Shown here in pieces: positions 46,207 through 56,131 of a DNA stretch of 64,000 nt; the first letter of the stretch is position 1, and each line of letters begins with the position of its first letter. The stretch is taken from positions 1,039-65,038 of the forward strand of contig NZ_PZJU01000004.1 in NCBI RefSeq assembly GCF_003206715.1, read 5' to 3'. The position numbers and the translations under genes are program-made. This DNA is from Salinicola peritrichatus (GTDB taxonomy: Bacteria > Pseudomonadota > Gammaproteobacteria > Pseudomonadales > Halomonadaceae). The notes under the pieces are model-generated. The model saw only the letters and a program-made list of their open reading frames with translations, did no database searches and was not told where the DNA came from.

Positions 46207-49200
46207 TCAGTCGCCCATGGCGAGCAGTGAGGCGTTGCCGCCGAGGGCGGCGGTGTTGATGGTACAGGTCTTTTCTGTGGCGAAGCGTAACAGATAATGG
46301 GGCCCGCCCGCCTTGGGCCCGGTGCCGGAAAATCCTTGGCCGCCGAACGGCTGCACGCCGACCACCGCACCGATGATGTTGCGGTTGACGTAGACGTTGC
46401 CGACGCGGATGCGGTTGGCGACATGCTGGGTGAAGCTCTCGTTGCGGCTGTGGACGCCGAAGGTCAGGCCGTAACCCTTGGCGTTGATGGCATCGATCAC
46501 CGCTTCGAGCTGGTCGGCGCGGTAACGCGCGATATGCAACAGCGGGCCGAACTGCTCGCGTTGCATCGACTCGATGCCGTCGATGGAGAAGGCCATTGGC
46601 GCGACGAAGGTCCCGTGCCCGGTATGAGCGGGATCGAGCCGCGACTCGGCGATCAGCCGGCCTTCCGCTTTCATCTTCTCGACATGGGCGAGCAGGCCGT
46701 CGCGGGCTTCCTCGTCGATCACCGGGCCGACGTCGGTGCCGAGATCGCGCGGGTCGCCGATATGCAGTTCTTCCATGGCACCGCGCAGGATCTCGATCAC
46801 GCGATCGGCGATATCTTCCTGGAGATAGAGTACGCGCAGGGCCGAACAGCGCTGCCCGGCGCTCTGGAACGCCGAGTGAACCACGTCGGCGACCACCTGT
46901 TCGGGCAGCGCGGTGGAGTCGACGATCATCGCGTTCATGCCGCCGGTTTCGGCGATCAGGGTCGGCAGCGCGGCATTCTCCCGTGCGGCGAGGGCGCGAT
47001 TGATGATCTGGGCGGTGTCGGTGGAACCGGTGAAGACCACGCCGCTGATGCGTGGATCGCTGCTCAGCACGCTGCCCACGGTCGGGCCGTCGCCCGGCAG
47101 TAGCTGGACCACGTCGCGGGGCATGCCGGCTTCATGTAACAGCTCGATCACGCGATTGGCGATCAGCGAGGTCTGTTCCGCCGGCTTCGCCAGCACGGTA
47201 TTGCCGGCGACGGCGGCGGCGACGATCTGGCCGGTGAAGATCGCCACCGGGAAGTTCCACGGGCTGATTGCGGCGAACACGCCCTTGCCACCCATCATCA
47301 GCTCGTTGGATTCACCCGTCGGCCCCGGCAGTGGAGTCGGTTCGGCGAACAGCTCACGGGCGCGGGCAGCGTAGTAGCGGCAGAAATCCACCGCCTCGCG
47401 GATCTCGTCGACACCGTCGGTGAGCAGCTTGCCACCCTCGCGGGAGCAGAGCGTCATCAACTCGGCCATATGCGCTTCCATCAGCGTGGCGTGGCGCTCG
47501 ATAATCGCGGCGCGCTCCTCGACCGGCGTTTCGCTCCAGCGCGGAAATGCCTGCCAGGCGTTCTCCACCGCCTGCTCGGCCTGCTCGCGGCGGGTCCACT
47601 GCACGCTACCGACGAGCTGGCGGCGATCGTAGGGGCTGGTGACTGGGTAGCGTTGACTCTCGTCGTCGGCGACCTCCACCGCCAGCAGCGGCTTGGCGTG
47701 GTACTCGCGCTCCATGAACTCCGCCATGCAGTCGATCAGTGGCTGATATTGGCTATTGATGTTCAAGTTGACGCCCTGTGAGTTCTGACGGGCCGGGCCG
47801 TAGATGTGGCGTGGCAGTGGAATCTTGGGATTGGCGAAGGTCGGATATTGCTTGAGCGTGGCGACGGGATGGACACACAGCGATTCCACCGGCACGCGGG
47901 GATCCACCAACTGATGCACGAACGATGAGTTGGCGCCGTTTTCCAAAAGCCGGCGGACCAGATACGGCAGCAGGTCCTTGTGCGCGCCGACCGGGGCATA
48001 GATGCGGCAGTAGGTGCCCTTCGGCGCCAGCGGCAGGGCGGCGTCGTAGAGCGCCTCGCCCATGCCGTGCAGGCGCTGGAACTCGAAGCGGCGATTGGCC
48101 TGGTTGGCGAACTCGAGAATGTGGGTGATGGTATGGGCGTTGTGGGTCGCGAACTGCGGGAAGATGCGCCCGCGGGTGTTACCTGAGAGCAGAAAACGCG
48201 CGCAGGCAAGGTAGGCGACATCGGTACAGGCCTTGCGCGTGAAGACGGGATAACCGTCGACTCCCAACTGCTGCGACTCCTTGATTTCGGTATCCCAGTA
48301 GGCGCCCTTGACCAGCCGTAGCGGGATCTCGTCGCCTTGCTGCTCGGCCAGCCGGTTGAGGTAGTGGAGCACCGGCATGGCACGCTTCGAATAGGCCTGT
48401 ACCACCAGCCCGAAGTGGCCCCAGCCGCGGCAGGCGTCGCTTTCGAATACGGCGCGGAAGACCTCCAACGACAGTTCCAGGCGATCGACTTCCTCGGCGT
48501 CGACGGTGATCGCCACCTGACGCTCGCGGGCCAGCTCGACCAGTGCCGTGACCGTGGCGACCAGTTCCTCGAGCACCTGGCTACGGCGACCGAATTCATA
48601 GCGCGGATGCAGCGCCGACAGCTTGATCGATACCGAGGGCGCCGGGGTCGAGTCAGCGAGCTTGCGACTGGTCTCGCCGACCTGGCGGATCGCCGCGGCG
48701 TAGTCGTCGAAATAGCGCTTGGCGTCGGCGCGGGTGCGGGCGGCTTCGCCCAGCATGTCGTAGGAGTAGGTATAGCCCTTGTCGAACAGCGGCTTCGAGC
48801 GCTTCAGTGCCTCGACGATGGTACGTCCGAGCACGAACTGCTGGCCCATGATCTTCATTGCCTGATACATGGCACTGCGGATCACCGGTTCGCCCATGCG
48901 GTTGACCAATCGGTTGATGAAGCTGGCCGGCTTGCCGTCGCGCGGCTTGTCCAGCTGGATCACGTTACCGGTCATCAGCAAACCCCAGGTGGAGGCGTTG
49001 ACGAACCAGGACTCGCTCTGGCCGAGATAGCGCTTCCAGTCGGCCACGCCCAGCTTGTCTTCGATCAGCGCATCGGCGGTGGCCTTGTCGGGGATACGCA
49101 GCAGGGCCTCGGCCAGGCACATCAGCAGTACACCCTCCTGAGTGTCGAGACTGTACTGCTGGAGCAGTTCATCGATCGAATCGACGGCGGTATCCATGGC

Positions 49201-49395
49201 ACGAACGTCGCGTACGAGTTGCGCGGTACTGTCACTGATACGCGCGAAGTCCGCCTCGTCGCTGCCGAGCAGTGAGATCAGTTCGCCAACGTAGGCGTCT
49301 TCTTCGACGATGTAGTGCTCACTGACTCTCTCGAACAGTGAGGCCAATGACGTCTGCCACGTGGTGGGTTCCAGCATTTGGTCGGCTTTTAGCAT
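46207..49395 (-). CDS. putA: Bifunctional proline dehydrogenase / glutamate-semialdehyde dehydrogenase PutA
   Basis: A 1062-residue enzyme oxidising proline to glutamate: an FAD proline dehydrogenase domain (about 150-470; VSIKLSALHPRYE, RLVKGAYWDTEIK, RRFEFQRLHGMGEALYD) and an NAD aldehyde dehydrogenase domain (about 540-1020; SPWNFPVAIFTGQ, ETGGMNAMIVDS, catalytic Cys in SAGQRCSALR). It lacks the N-terminal ribbon-helix-helix of E. coli PutA, so it cannot repress its own operon that way; the AraC gene just upstream is the likely regulator. Start 49395; Met7 is an alternative. Confidence 0.95.
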   Translation of the reverse strand: MLKADQMLEPTTWQTSLASLFERVSEHYIVEEDAYVGELISLLGSDEADFARISDSTAQLVRDVRAMDTAVDSIDELLQQYSLDTQEGVLLMCLAEALLRIPDKATADALIEDKLGVADWKRYLGQSESWFVNASTWGLLMTGNVIQLDKPRDGKPASFINRLVNRMGEPVIRSAMYQAMKIMGQQFVLGRTIVEALKRSKPLFDKGYTYSYDMLGEAARTRADAKRYFDDYAAAIRQVGETSRKLADSTPAPSVSIKLSALHPRYEFGRRSQVLEELVATVTALVELARERQVAITVDAEEVDRLELSLEVFRAVFESDACRGWGHFGLVVQAYSKRAMPVLHYLNRLAEQQGDEIPLRLVKGAYWDTEIKESQQLGVDGYPVFTRKACTDVAYLACARFLLSGNTRGRIFPQFATHNAHTITHILEFANQANRRFEFQRLHGMGEALYDAALPLAPKGTYCRIYAPVGAHKDLLPYLVRRLLENGANSSFVHQLVDPRVPVESLCVHPVATLKQYPTFANPKIPLPRHIYGPARQNSQGVNLNINSQYQPLIDCMAEFMEREYHAKPLLAVEVADDESQRYPVTSPYDRRQLVGSVQWTRREQAEQAVENAWQAFPRWSETPVEERAAIIERHATLMEAHMAELMTLCSREGGKLLTDGVDEIREAVDFCRYYAARARELFAEPTPLPGPTGESNELMMGGKGVFAAISPWNFPVAIFTGQIVAAAVAGNTVLAKPAEQTSLIANRVIELLHEAGMPRDVVQLLPGDGPTVGSVLSSDPRISGVVFTGSTDTAQIINRALAARENAALPTLIAETGGMNAMIVDSTALPEQVVADVVHSAFQSAGQRCSALRVLYLQEDIADRVIEILRGAMEELHIGDPRDLGTDVGPVIDEEARDGLLAHVEKMKAEGRLIAESRLDPAHTGHGTFVAPMAFSIDGIESMQREQFGPLLHIARYRADQLEAVIDAINAKGYGLTFGVHSRNESFTQHVANRIRVGNVYVNRNIIGAVVGVQPFGGQGFSGTGPKAGGPHYLLRFATEKTCTINTAALGGNASLLAMGD

Positions 49396-49561
49396 TGTTC
49401 AACCCCAGAATGTGGGCGTTGGCACGGGCGGTCGCAGCGAAGATGGGCGCTCGTGTCCAGCGCGGACGGGAAGAAATGGTGAGTGACTCTAGCGTGAAAC
49501 AGTGACGCGCTTCTTGTCATTTTTCCCGGTGTGGTTTGTCAAAAACCCTTGTTCGGGTGAG

Positions 49562-50332
49562 TCAGCGCGCGATCCGGCGCAGTTGGATCGGCGGGTGACC
49601 ATAGTGGCGTCGGAAGGCGTGGCTCAACGCGCTCTGGTTGGCGAAGCCGGTGCGCTCGGCGATCTCAGCCAGCGGCAGTTGTGTGGAGGTGGTCAGTTGG
49701 CGTGCCGTGTCCAGGCGCAGGCGCATCACGAACTGATAGGGCGTCAGCCCGGTCTGGTCGCGGAAGCGCTCGGCGAAATGCGCTTCGCTGAGGCACGCGA
49801 CCCGGGCCAGATCGGCCACACTGATGCGCCGGTTCAAGCGCTCGTGCACGTAGCGTTCCAGGCGGGCGATGTCCAGCAGACGGGCGAGGCGACGGGCAGC
49901 GGGCGGGGACAGCAGGGTTGCTCCGAGCCGGGCATGCAGAGAACTGAGCAGCGTGGTGACAAGCAGATCGCCCGGCGCATGCTGGGCTCTCGCCATTTCC
50001 TGCACCAGGAAGTTGAGATAATGCTGTAGCGACTCGTCCAGCGAAAAGTAGCCGGGGCGATCGAACAGACGGCGCAATTCGCGCTGGCCGCCGGTCAGCG
50101 AAACGGCATCGTCGGGAAGATCGATGATCAACTGGCGGTTGTCGCCGATCCCCTCGTAGTAGTGCTCGACATTGGCCGGTACCAGACAGCCGGAGAGTGG
50201 CGCGACCACACCACCATGGCCTGCGATCTCGAACTCGGCGTAACCGGACAGTCCGATCACGATCTGGTGATAATCGTGATGATGGTGTTGAACGGCATTG
50301 TCGAGTGGCGTCAGGCGGATCGTATTGGTCAT
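49562..50332 (-). CDS. AraC-family transcriptional regulator, probable put regulator
   Basis: A 256-residue protein with an N-terminal cupin sensing domain (HHHHDYHQIVIGLSG) and a C-terminal double HTH (about 155-256; RISVADLARVACLSEAHFAERFRDQTGLTPYQF split at 171-203, and LAEIAERTGFANQSALSHAFRRHYG). Divided from putA by 166 bp and in the same direction, it is a good candidate activator of putA/putP. That role is inferred from location only. The start at 50332 is preferred over an in-frame start at 50398. Confidence 0.82.
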   Translation of the reverse strand: MTNTIRLTPLDNAVQHHHHDYHQIVIGLSGYAEFEIAGHGGVVAPLSGCLVPANVEHYYEGIGDNRQLIIDLPDDAVSLTGGQRELRRLFDRPGYFSLDESLQHYLNFLVQEMARAQHAPGDLLVTTLLSSLHARLGATLLSPPAARRLARLLDIARLERYVHERLNRRISVADLARVACLSEAHFAERFRDQTGLTPYQFVMRLRLDTARQLTTSTQLPLAEIAERTGFANQSALSHAFRRHYGHPPIQLRRIAR

Positions 50333-50354
50333 GGCAATGGGCAAACGCGTCGAT

Positions 50355-50726
50355 TCAGGCCTGATACTCGCCCTGGCGCAGGGCCAGGCGGGCGGCAAGG
50401 TGATCGCGCAGCGCGGCCAGCTCTTCGCGGCCGCTGCGTGAGAACAGCGAGCCGCCCTGTGCTGCCTGCCACGGTCGTCCGTGAACCTCCATCAGATGCT
50501 GACAGCGACGGCGCAGATTCTCCAGATAGGCATCGTGGCGGATCGGATAGCCGATCACGGTATGCCAGCGCGCCTCGCTGGCGCGATTGTCGAGCACCTC
50601 GTCGAACAACTGGATCAGATCCTCGGCCTGGGTGCGATACCGTGGCGTGCGCGAGAGCATCAGCGCGGCGACGGTGGCCAGGCTGATCAGCAGACAGATG
50701 GCAAAGACGAGCAAATAGAGCTGCAT
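50355..50726 (-). CDS. Small membrane-anchored hypothetical protein
   Basis: A 123-residue protein with one N-terminal membrane helix (MQLYLLVFAICLLISLATV) and a charged, helical cytoplasmic or periplasmic tail. I do not recognise a family. GGGAG precedes the ATG at 50726. It ends 22 bp before the AraC regulator start, so the two are probably co-transcribed. Confidence 0.6.
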   Translation of the reverse strand: MQLYLLVFAICLLISLATVAALMLSRTPRYRTQAEDLIQLFDEVLDNRASEARWHTVIGYPIRHDAYLENLRRRCQHLMEVHGRPWQAAQGGSLFSRSGREELAALRDHLAARLALRQGEYQA

Positions 50727-50864
50727 GCGCGCACTCCCGAGCGAGTGACTGACGAGGGGGTAGTCTAGCACGGCGGTCGGCGTGCCTACCAAGGCTCAAC
50801 CACGCTCCTGGAGCGCATGGTGGGCAGGGGAGGGCAGCGACGACCTGCTGGAGGCCAACAAAAA

Positions 50865-50888
50865 ATCGCCGCGCATGGGCGCGGCGAT
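50865..50888 (-). terminator. Minus-strand Rho-independent terminator
   Basis: The perfect ten-base stem ATCGCCGCGC/GCGCGGCGAT with a four-base loop is followed on the minus strand by a T run (50860-50864). It lies 70 bp beyond the frameshifted minus-strand gene and probably terminates its transcript. Confidence 0.8.
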
Positions 50889-50958
50889 AATGATCGCTAA
50901 CAGTAAGCTAGAGAAACCAGCGCGACTGCACAGGGATCTCATGCTGATTAAGAACGGA

Positions 50959-51412
50959 TCATGGGCGAAAAGTTCCTTGGCGATGCTTTTTTTGGCGACT
51001 TTGCAGCCGTTGTCCGTAATGTCGTCGGCACCCGTTGGCGCCTACCCAGAAAATTTTGATGCGCTGTCGCAGGCAAAATTCCTTCATGCCGGCCATGCGG
51101 CGGCGGAACTCGGTAGGTCCGGTAGCGCCATCGACACCTGTCCGGTCATCGGAATTCTCGCTGTCCCGGATCAGATAAGAAGAAGGCTTGGGTGACTTCG
51201 ACCCAGGTGTCTTGCCCGGTCCGCGATCCGGTTTCTCCCCGACAGTCCACGAGGAGTCGCTCGTGCCCAAAGGGGCGCGTCGCTTCGCGGTCTATCTGGT
51301 AACGTGTGCCGAGTCGTTTGCTGCCGCACTGGTAGCCGTTGGCCGACAGCCAGGTGACCATGGCACTGACGACATCGTCTTGGGAGATAACCATTGCTGC
51401 TGAATCGGTCAT
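50959..51412 (-). pseudogene. Frameshifted remnant of a small nuclease-like gene
   Basis: Two overlapping minus-strand frames make one sensible protein. The first frame starts at 51412 (ISQDDVVSAMVTWLSANGYQ; GHERLLVDCRGETGS) and reads to about TQAFF near 51172. A one-base shift moves into the second frame (YLIRDSENSDD; EFRRRMAGMKEF; RIKIFWVGANG), ending at 50959. The pattern (LLV-E/D-C-K/R-G, then an F-R-x-R-M and I-x-x-FWV ending) recalls small restriction-endonuclease-fold proteins of unknown role. A second compensating shift near 51130 is possible, since ALPD appears in the third frame. Confidence 0.55.
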
Positions 51413-52002
51413 GGGAAATAGTTGATGTTATGAAATGATATCGAGAGACTAATAACATGCTTTTATTTTTGGAGAGATGCCTAAGTTGTATGAGGAGGGC
51501 AAGGTATGCATAACTTGGCATTGAAAAGATTTTCTTACTGAGAAAGGGTAAATATTAGACGTAATGCTAGAACGGGCCTGGTAAGTTGATAATTTTTATG
51601 CGTTTGCCCGACTCTCGGTCTGCGATCACCGAACGTCCTCGATGCGGACGAACCGATGCGGCTGCCAGATACCGCATGTCACTATTGGAGAGTGATAATA
51701 GGCACGGCACGATAGCCCAAGCGTCGATATCATTGACTAACATTAGTAAGTATTAATTGAGATGTTTTGTTTGAATTTAAAAGTTGTGATTTAATACAAG
51801 CGTTTGTTTGGTTTATAGTGAGAGGGCGTTTGCGGTCATGCTGTGTAGGCGAGGTAGTGCAGTTAACGTTTGAAGTTGGATATAAGACGATCCAGACTCG
51901 GAAATAGCGCACAGAAAATTCCCAGCGGCTGTGGTTCCCAAGCCGGTCTCGGGCGTGAATAATGGCGTCTCTTTTGGCCATTAGACTAAAGTCGGAGGAG
52001 CT
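51413..52002. other. AT-rich spacer with no recognised gene
   Basis: These 590 bp are clearly AT-richer than the flanks, particularly 51420-51600 and 51730-51830. Short ORFs here have no ribosome sites or recognisable products. The composition suggests imported or decayed DNA. It must hold the promoters of the frameshifted gene (leftward) and the MFS exporter (rightward). A GACTAACATTAGTAAG segment near 51735 contains a small inverted repeat. Confidence 0.55.
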
Positions 52003-53193
52003 GTGGCGGAAGCATTGGGAGCCGGCAATCGTCCATCTGCGCGCGTGGTTCTGCTGATCGAGCTGGCCCTGGCCGTCGGCGGATTCGCGATCGGGACTGG
52101 CGAGTTCGCCATCATGGGGCTGATGCCCGATGTCGCTCGGGCGCTCAGCGTCGGAGAAACTCAGGTCGGGCACCTGATCAGTGCCTATGCCTTGGGTGTC
52201 GTCGTCGGGGCGCCATTGATAGCGGTCTTCGGCTCCTATCTTTATCGCCGCCATCTGCTCTTGCTGCTGATGGCCTTCTTCGCGCTGGGCAACTTTGCCA
52301 GTGCGTTGGCCCCTGGCTACGCTTCCTTGATGACGTTCCGATTTGTTTCCGGTCTGCCGCATGGCGCCTACTTTGGCGTTGCTGCCTTGGTCGCGGCTTC
52401 GATGGTGCCACCGCACAAACGTGCCAAGGCGGTGAGCCGGGTCATGCTGGGTATTACCACCGCGATGTTGATCGGCAATCCTTTGGCTACCTGGCTGGGG
52501 CAGTTGTTGAACTGGCGTTATGCCTTTGGGCTCGTGGGAACGATCGGTGTCATTACGGTCATTCTGGTTTTCGTCTATCTGCCTTTCAATCGAGAAGAAG
52601 CCCGCAACAGTCCTCTCCAGGAGCTGACGGCACTCAGGCGTCGCCAAGTGTGGCTGACCCTCGGTATCGGCTCGATCGGTTTTGCCGGCATGTTCTGCGT
52701 GTTCAGCTATCTGGCGCCGACACTGATTCAGGTGACGGGCCTGGCGGAACACTGGGTGCCGGTCGTGCTGGCGGCGTTCGGTGTGGGTGCGATTCTCGGC
52801 AACATGATCGGTGGCTGGCTTTTCGACAAGCTGCAATTTCGCTCGGTATTTTGGATCCTGGGTTTCAGCGCGCTCATTCTGCTGCTGTTTCCGCTCGCGG
52901 CGCATTCGGTCTGGAGCGTCACGCTTTCCGTGCTGACCGTCGGCAGCATGGTGGCCCTGTCGCCGGCGCTGCAGATTCGCTTGATGGACGTCGCGAAAGA
53001 CGCTCAGACGTTGGCTGCCGCTTCCAATCATGCAGCGTTCAATATCGCCAATGCGCTGGGACCCTGGCTAGGGGGAATGGCGATCACCGCGGGATTCGGC
53101 TGGACCTCGACGGGGTATGTCGGGGCGGCAATGGCGATTGGCGGGCTCTTGGTCTATGGGTGGGCTAGTTGGCTGGAACCGACCGATGCATGA
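52003..53193 (+). CDS. MFS transporter, DHA1 drug/sugar-efflux type
   Basis: A 396-residue major facilitator with twelve predicted membrane helices. TGEFAIMGLMPDVARAL in the first helix pair and GLPHGAYFGVAALVAASMVP (residues 117-136) are typical of the AraJ/YdhP-like exporters. The GTG start at 52003 has GGAGGA upstream. Substrate unknown. It stands alone with its own terminator in an AT-richer neighbourhood, consistent with acquisition. Confidence 0.82.
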   Translation: MAEALGAGNRPSARVVLLIELALAVGGFAIGTGEFAIMGLMPDVARALSVGETQVGHLISAYALGVVVGAPLIAVFGSYLYRRHLLLLLMAFFALGNFASALAPGYASLMTFRFVSGLPHGAYFGVAALVAASMVPPHKRAKAVSRVMLGITTAMLIGNPLATWLGQLLNWRYAFGLVGTIGVITVILVFVYLPFNREEARNSPLQELTALRRRQVWLTLGIGSIGFAGMFCVFSYLAPTLIQVTGLAEHWVPVVLAAFGVGAILGNMIGGWLFDKLQFRSVFWILGFSALILLLFPLAAHSVWSVTLSVLTVGSMVALSPALQIRLMDVAKDAQTLAAASNHAAFNIANALGPWLGGMAITAGFGWTSTGYVGAAMAIGGLLVYGWASWLEPTDA

Positions 53194-53281
53194 CATGAGC
53201 CGATGAGCCGAAAGCGATGGCTTCATGGATGATGGATTGACAGCGGGGTATATCCACCATACGCGTTGCGCGGTGGTGGCG

Positions 53282-53314
53282 AAAGCCAGGCCGTTGCCTC
53301 CGCGACCTGGCTTT
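53282..53314. terminator. Hairpin terminator after the MFS gene
   Basis: Nine-base arms AAAGCCAGG and CCTGGCTTT with a fifteen-base loop lie between the convergent MFS and Cys-rich protein genes. The arms begin and end in short A/T runs, giving weak bidirectional character. Confidence 0.6.
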
Positions 53315-53339
53315 CCTGCATTTGCCGTAGCGTTGAAAT

Positions 53340-53552
53340 TCAGCCAGCCATGGCGTCCGAAGTCGAGGCCGCGGCAACGGTCGCAGTAAAGTGAAACTGA
53401 GGTTCTTCGCTTGGACAGCGCTCGCACTTGACGGTCAATCTGTCAGCCAGTTCGCTCTCCGTTATCGACGGAGGAAGCGCCTGTTCGTGGCCACAGGCAC
53501 GGCAACAGACCATCCAGGCAGTGCCCCTCTGCTTCAGTGTGAACATCTCCAT
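53340..53552 (-). CDS. Small zinc-ribbon-like protein
   Basis: A 70-residue protein with four cysteines arranged CRAC...CERC (preceded by a further Cys), a likely zinc ribbon. No family is recognised. The start at 53552 is supported by GGGAGG six bases upstream; a second ATG two codons later is possible. Codon use is ordinary, so it is probably a real gene. Confidence 0.6.
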   Translation of the reverse strand: MEMFTLKQRGTAWMVCCRACGHEQALPPSITESELADRLTVKCERCPSEEPQFHFTATVAAASTSDAMAG

Positions 53553-53703
53553 CTTTTTCCTCCCTGATCGAGTCGTTTTCTCTGCATTCTGCAGGGACAA
53601 CCCATCCCTTCAGAAAAAACGCTTTTTCATGACTTTTCGCCACGAATCGTACTGTAACGTCCGACATCGGGTTTGCAACCGTTCGTGCTTGTCATGGGCA
53701 TGG

Positions 53704-54321
53704 CTACTGGCGACTCCAGCGGGCACGCAGGTAACCAACGATGCGAAAAGACGGGTGGCGCACGCTTTCGACACTCGCCCCCTGGGGTTGCTCGCCGCTG
53801 ACACGCATCCGTCCCGAGGCTAGCCGCTCGAGGTGCCGGATCTGTAATCGGCCTTCGCGCTCGATCAGATATAGCCCATCTTGCTGAAAGCCTTCACAGG
53901 GACTGATGGCGGCCAGGTCCCCCTCGAACAGAAAGTCAAAGGACTCCCCCTCGGATGGGGTCACGAGGTAGCAGTCTTGTGTCAACAGCTGAACCGTCGA
54001 CAAGCTCTGTGAGGCGTCGAGGGCAGTGGAGTGGGCTTCCCAAGGGGCGGTCGAATGCGCCTGGAGACTCAGGATGACACTGGCGTTCGGCGTGGATGTC
54101 GCCGCCATGGCAGTGAGCGAGTCATCGTCCAGTAACTGTCTGATGGAGCAGTCCAGCGCCGATGTCAGCGACATCAGCCGCTCATGGCCTATCTGCTTGA
54201 TCGTGCCGGATTCCCAGTAGGAAATCGTGACGTCGGACACGCCGACACGACGTGCCAGTGCAGCTTTGCTCAGTCCGGCCTGGAGTCGGAGTTGTTTGAT
54301 TCGTGATCCTAGCTCGTCCAT
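53704..54321 (-). CDS. XRE-family regulator with S24/LexA-like C-terminal domain
   Basis: A 205-residue protein resembling phage-type repressors. The N-terminal HTH (LGSRIKQLRLQAGLSKAALARRVGVSDVTISYWESG, residues 4-39 in overlapping segments) is followed by a Ser/Thr-rich linker and a C-terminal beta domain like the S24 peptidase fold (GESFDFLFEGDLAAI; GLYLIEREGRLQIRHLERL). I see no convincing Ser-Lys dyad, so self-cleavage is uncertain. No other phage gene lies nearby. The start at 54321 (MDELGSR) is preferred over an in-frame TTG at 54393. Confidence 0.72.
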   Translation of the reverse strand: MDELGSRIKQLRLQAGLSKAALARRVGVSDVTISYWESGTIKQIGHERLMSLTSALDCSIRQLLDDDSLTAMAATSTPNASVILSLQAHSTAPWEAHSTALDASQSLSTVQLLTQDCYLVTPSEGESFDFLFEGDLAAISPCEGFQQDGLYLIEREGRLQIRHLERLASGRMRVSGEQPQGASVESVRHPSFRIVGYLRARWSRQ

Positions 54322-54614
54322 CCATGAATCTCGCCCGAATATTGATGCGATAGAATATCCACTCGTTGCCGAAGTATGTTTCGGGTTGCTCAAGTCGGTC
54401 TCGGTATCTTCTATCCAATCAGGGGGTTATATGAGGCTGCATCCTCCCGCAAGGTTTGCGTTCCTGTGCCAAACATGACGGGAGACGGCGCGACAGGCCG
54501 GCAGGTGGTGATAAAGGGTAATTCGTTTAACGAAGTTTGGACAATTTGTTCTCCCTCCGCAGAAACGCCGTGCCAGACTGAGCATGGGCCCTGCAGTAAA
54601 GAGGCCATGGCGCG

Positions 54615-54620
54615 TATAAT
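54615..54620 (+). promoter_or_regulatory. -10 element of the gltX promoter
   Basis: A perfect TATAAT lies 33 bp before the gltX start in the 331-bp divergent spacer (54322-54652). The -35 region is weak (CTGCAG about 17 bp upstream). The rest of the spacer holds no gene that I can support. Confidence 0.55.
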
Positions 54621-54652
54621 GTCGCCTGCTCGTTCATCAACGGATTGAATTC

Positions 54653-56131
54653 ATGACAGTACGCACGCGTATTGCGCCTTCTCCCACCGGCGATCCCCAC
54701 GTCGGCACGGCCTACATTGCGCTTTTCAACCTCTGCTACGCACGCCAGCATGGTGGTCAGTTCATTCTGCGCATCGAGGATACCGATCGTCAGCGTTCTA
54801 CCACCGAGTCAGAGCGGATGATCCTCGATTCACTGCGCTGGCTGGGGCTGGATTGGGACGAAGGACCCGACGTCGGCGGCCCGCATGGCCCTTATCGGCA
54901 AAGTGAGCGGGGGGATATCTATGTCGAGCATGCCAATCGTCTGCTCGAGTCCGGGCACGCCTTCAAGTGCTACCGCACCAGTGAGGAGCTGGATGCGCTG
55001 CGCCAGGCGCGCAGGGATGCCGGTCTGCAACTGGCGCTCAAGCCCCAGGATCTGGCGCTGGACCCCGAGGAGCAGCGCCGTCGCGAACGCGAGGGCTACC
55101 CCTACGTCGTTCGCATGAACGTTCCCGCCGAGGGTATCTGCGAGATCGACGACATGCTGCGGGGTCGTATCGAAGTCGACTGGGCTCAGGTCGATGCGCA
55201 GATCCTGCTCAAGTCGGATGGCATGCCGACCTACCATCTGGCCAATGTCGTCGATGACCATCTCATGGGAATCACGCATGTGCTGCGGGGCGAAGAGTGG
55301 ATCAACTCCGCTCCCAAGCACAAGCTGCTCTACGAGTATTTCGGCTGGACCATGCCGCAGTTGTGCCATATGCCGCTGCTGCGCAACCCGGACAAGTCGA
55401 AGCTGTCCAAACGCAAGAACCCGACATCGATCAACTACTACCGCCGCATGGGCTATCTGCCCCAGGCGCTGACCAATTATCTCGGGCGCATGGGATGGTC
55501 GATGCCGGACGATCGAGAGAAGTTCAGCCTCGACGAGATGATGGCGCACTTCGATATCCAGCGCGTCTCCCTGGGAGGACCGGTTTTCGATCTCGACAAG
55601 CTGACCTGGCTCAATGGGGTCTATATCCGTGAGGATCTCGACGATGCCGCCTTGCTTCGGGCATTGCGCGAGTGGGCCTTCAACGAAGCGTATGTGGGCC
55701 AGATCCTGCCCCAGGTTCAGCCAAGGATCGCGACCCTGTCCGATGTCATTCCGCTGGCCGGCCACTTCTTCTCGGGCTTGCCGTCCATCAGTGAAGAGAG
55801 CTTCGCCGGAGTCGACCTCGAGCGCGAGACACTGCTGGAATTGCTGCAGTTCCTGACCTGGCGCCTGGAAACGATTACCCGCTGGGACAAGGAGGCGCTG
55901 CTCGAGCAGGCCAAGGCGCTTTCCATGCACTTCGAGCTCAAGATGAAGGCTTTCCTGGCACCGGTATTCATCGCCGTTACCGGTAGCTCGCACTCGACCT
56001 CGGTACTCGATGCCATGGCCATTATCGGCTCCGACATGACCCGGGCCCGTTTGCGCCATGCCATCGAAGTGCTGGGCGGCATCTCCAAGAAGCAGGCCAA
56101 GCGTTTCGAGAAGCGCTACCGAGAGCTTTGA
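54653..56131 (+). CDS. gltX: Glutamyl-tRNA synthetase
   Basis: A 492-residue class I synthetase charging tRNA-Glu. The HIGH motif appears as HVGT (16-19) in [14 protein letters not shown], and the KMSKS loop as KLSKR (250-254). The C-terminal anticodon-binding helical domain is complete. A tRNA-Glu gene lies 195 bp downstream, a pleasing but probably incidental neighbour. Confidence 0.96.
   Translation: MTVRTRIAPSPTGDPHVGTAYIALFNLCYARQHGGQFILRIEDTDRQRSTTESERMILDSLRWLGLDWDEGPDVGGPHGPYRQSERGDIYVEHANRLLESGHAFKCYRTSEELDALRQARRDAGLQLALKPQDLALDPEEQRRREREGYPYVVRMNVPAEGICEIDDMLRGRIEVDWAQVDAQILLKSDGMPTYHLANVVDDHLMGITHVLRGEEWINSAPKHKLLYEYFGWTMPQLCHMPLLRNPDKSKLSKRKNPTSINYYRRMGYLPQALTNYLGRMGWSMPDDREKFSLDEMMAHFDIQRVSLGGPVFDLDKLTWLNGVYIREDLDDAALLRALREWAFNEAYVGQILPQVQPRIATLSDVIPLAGHFFSGLPSISEESFAGVDLERETLLELLQFLTWRLETITRWDKEALLEQAKALSMHFELKMKAFLAPVFIAVTGSSHSTSVLDAMAIIGSDMTRARLRHAIEVLGGISKKQAKRFEKRYREL

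Noticed and set aside
44543-46297. Long plus-strand ORF opposite putP
   Set aside because: Composition is a His/Asp/Arg-rich shadow of the putP coding strand; no start signal, and putP is unmistakable.
54830-56059. 409-codon minus-strand ORF opposite gltX
   Set aside because: Antisense shadow of a well-defined synthetase gene.
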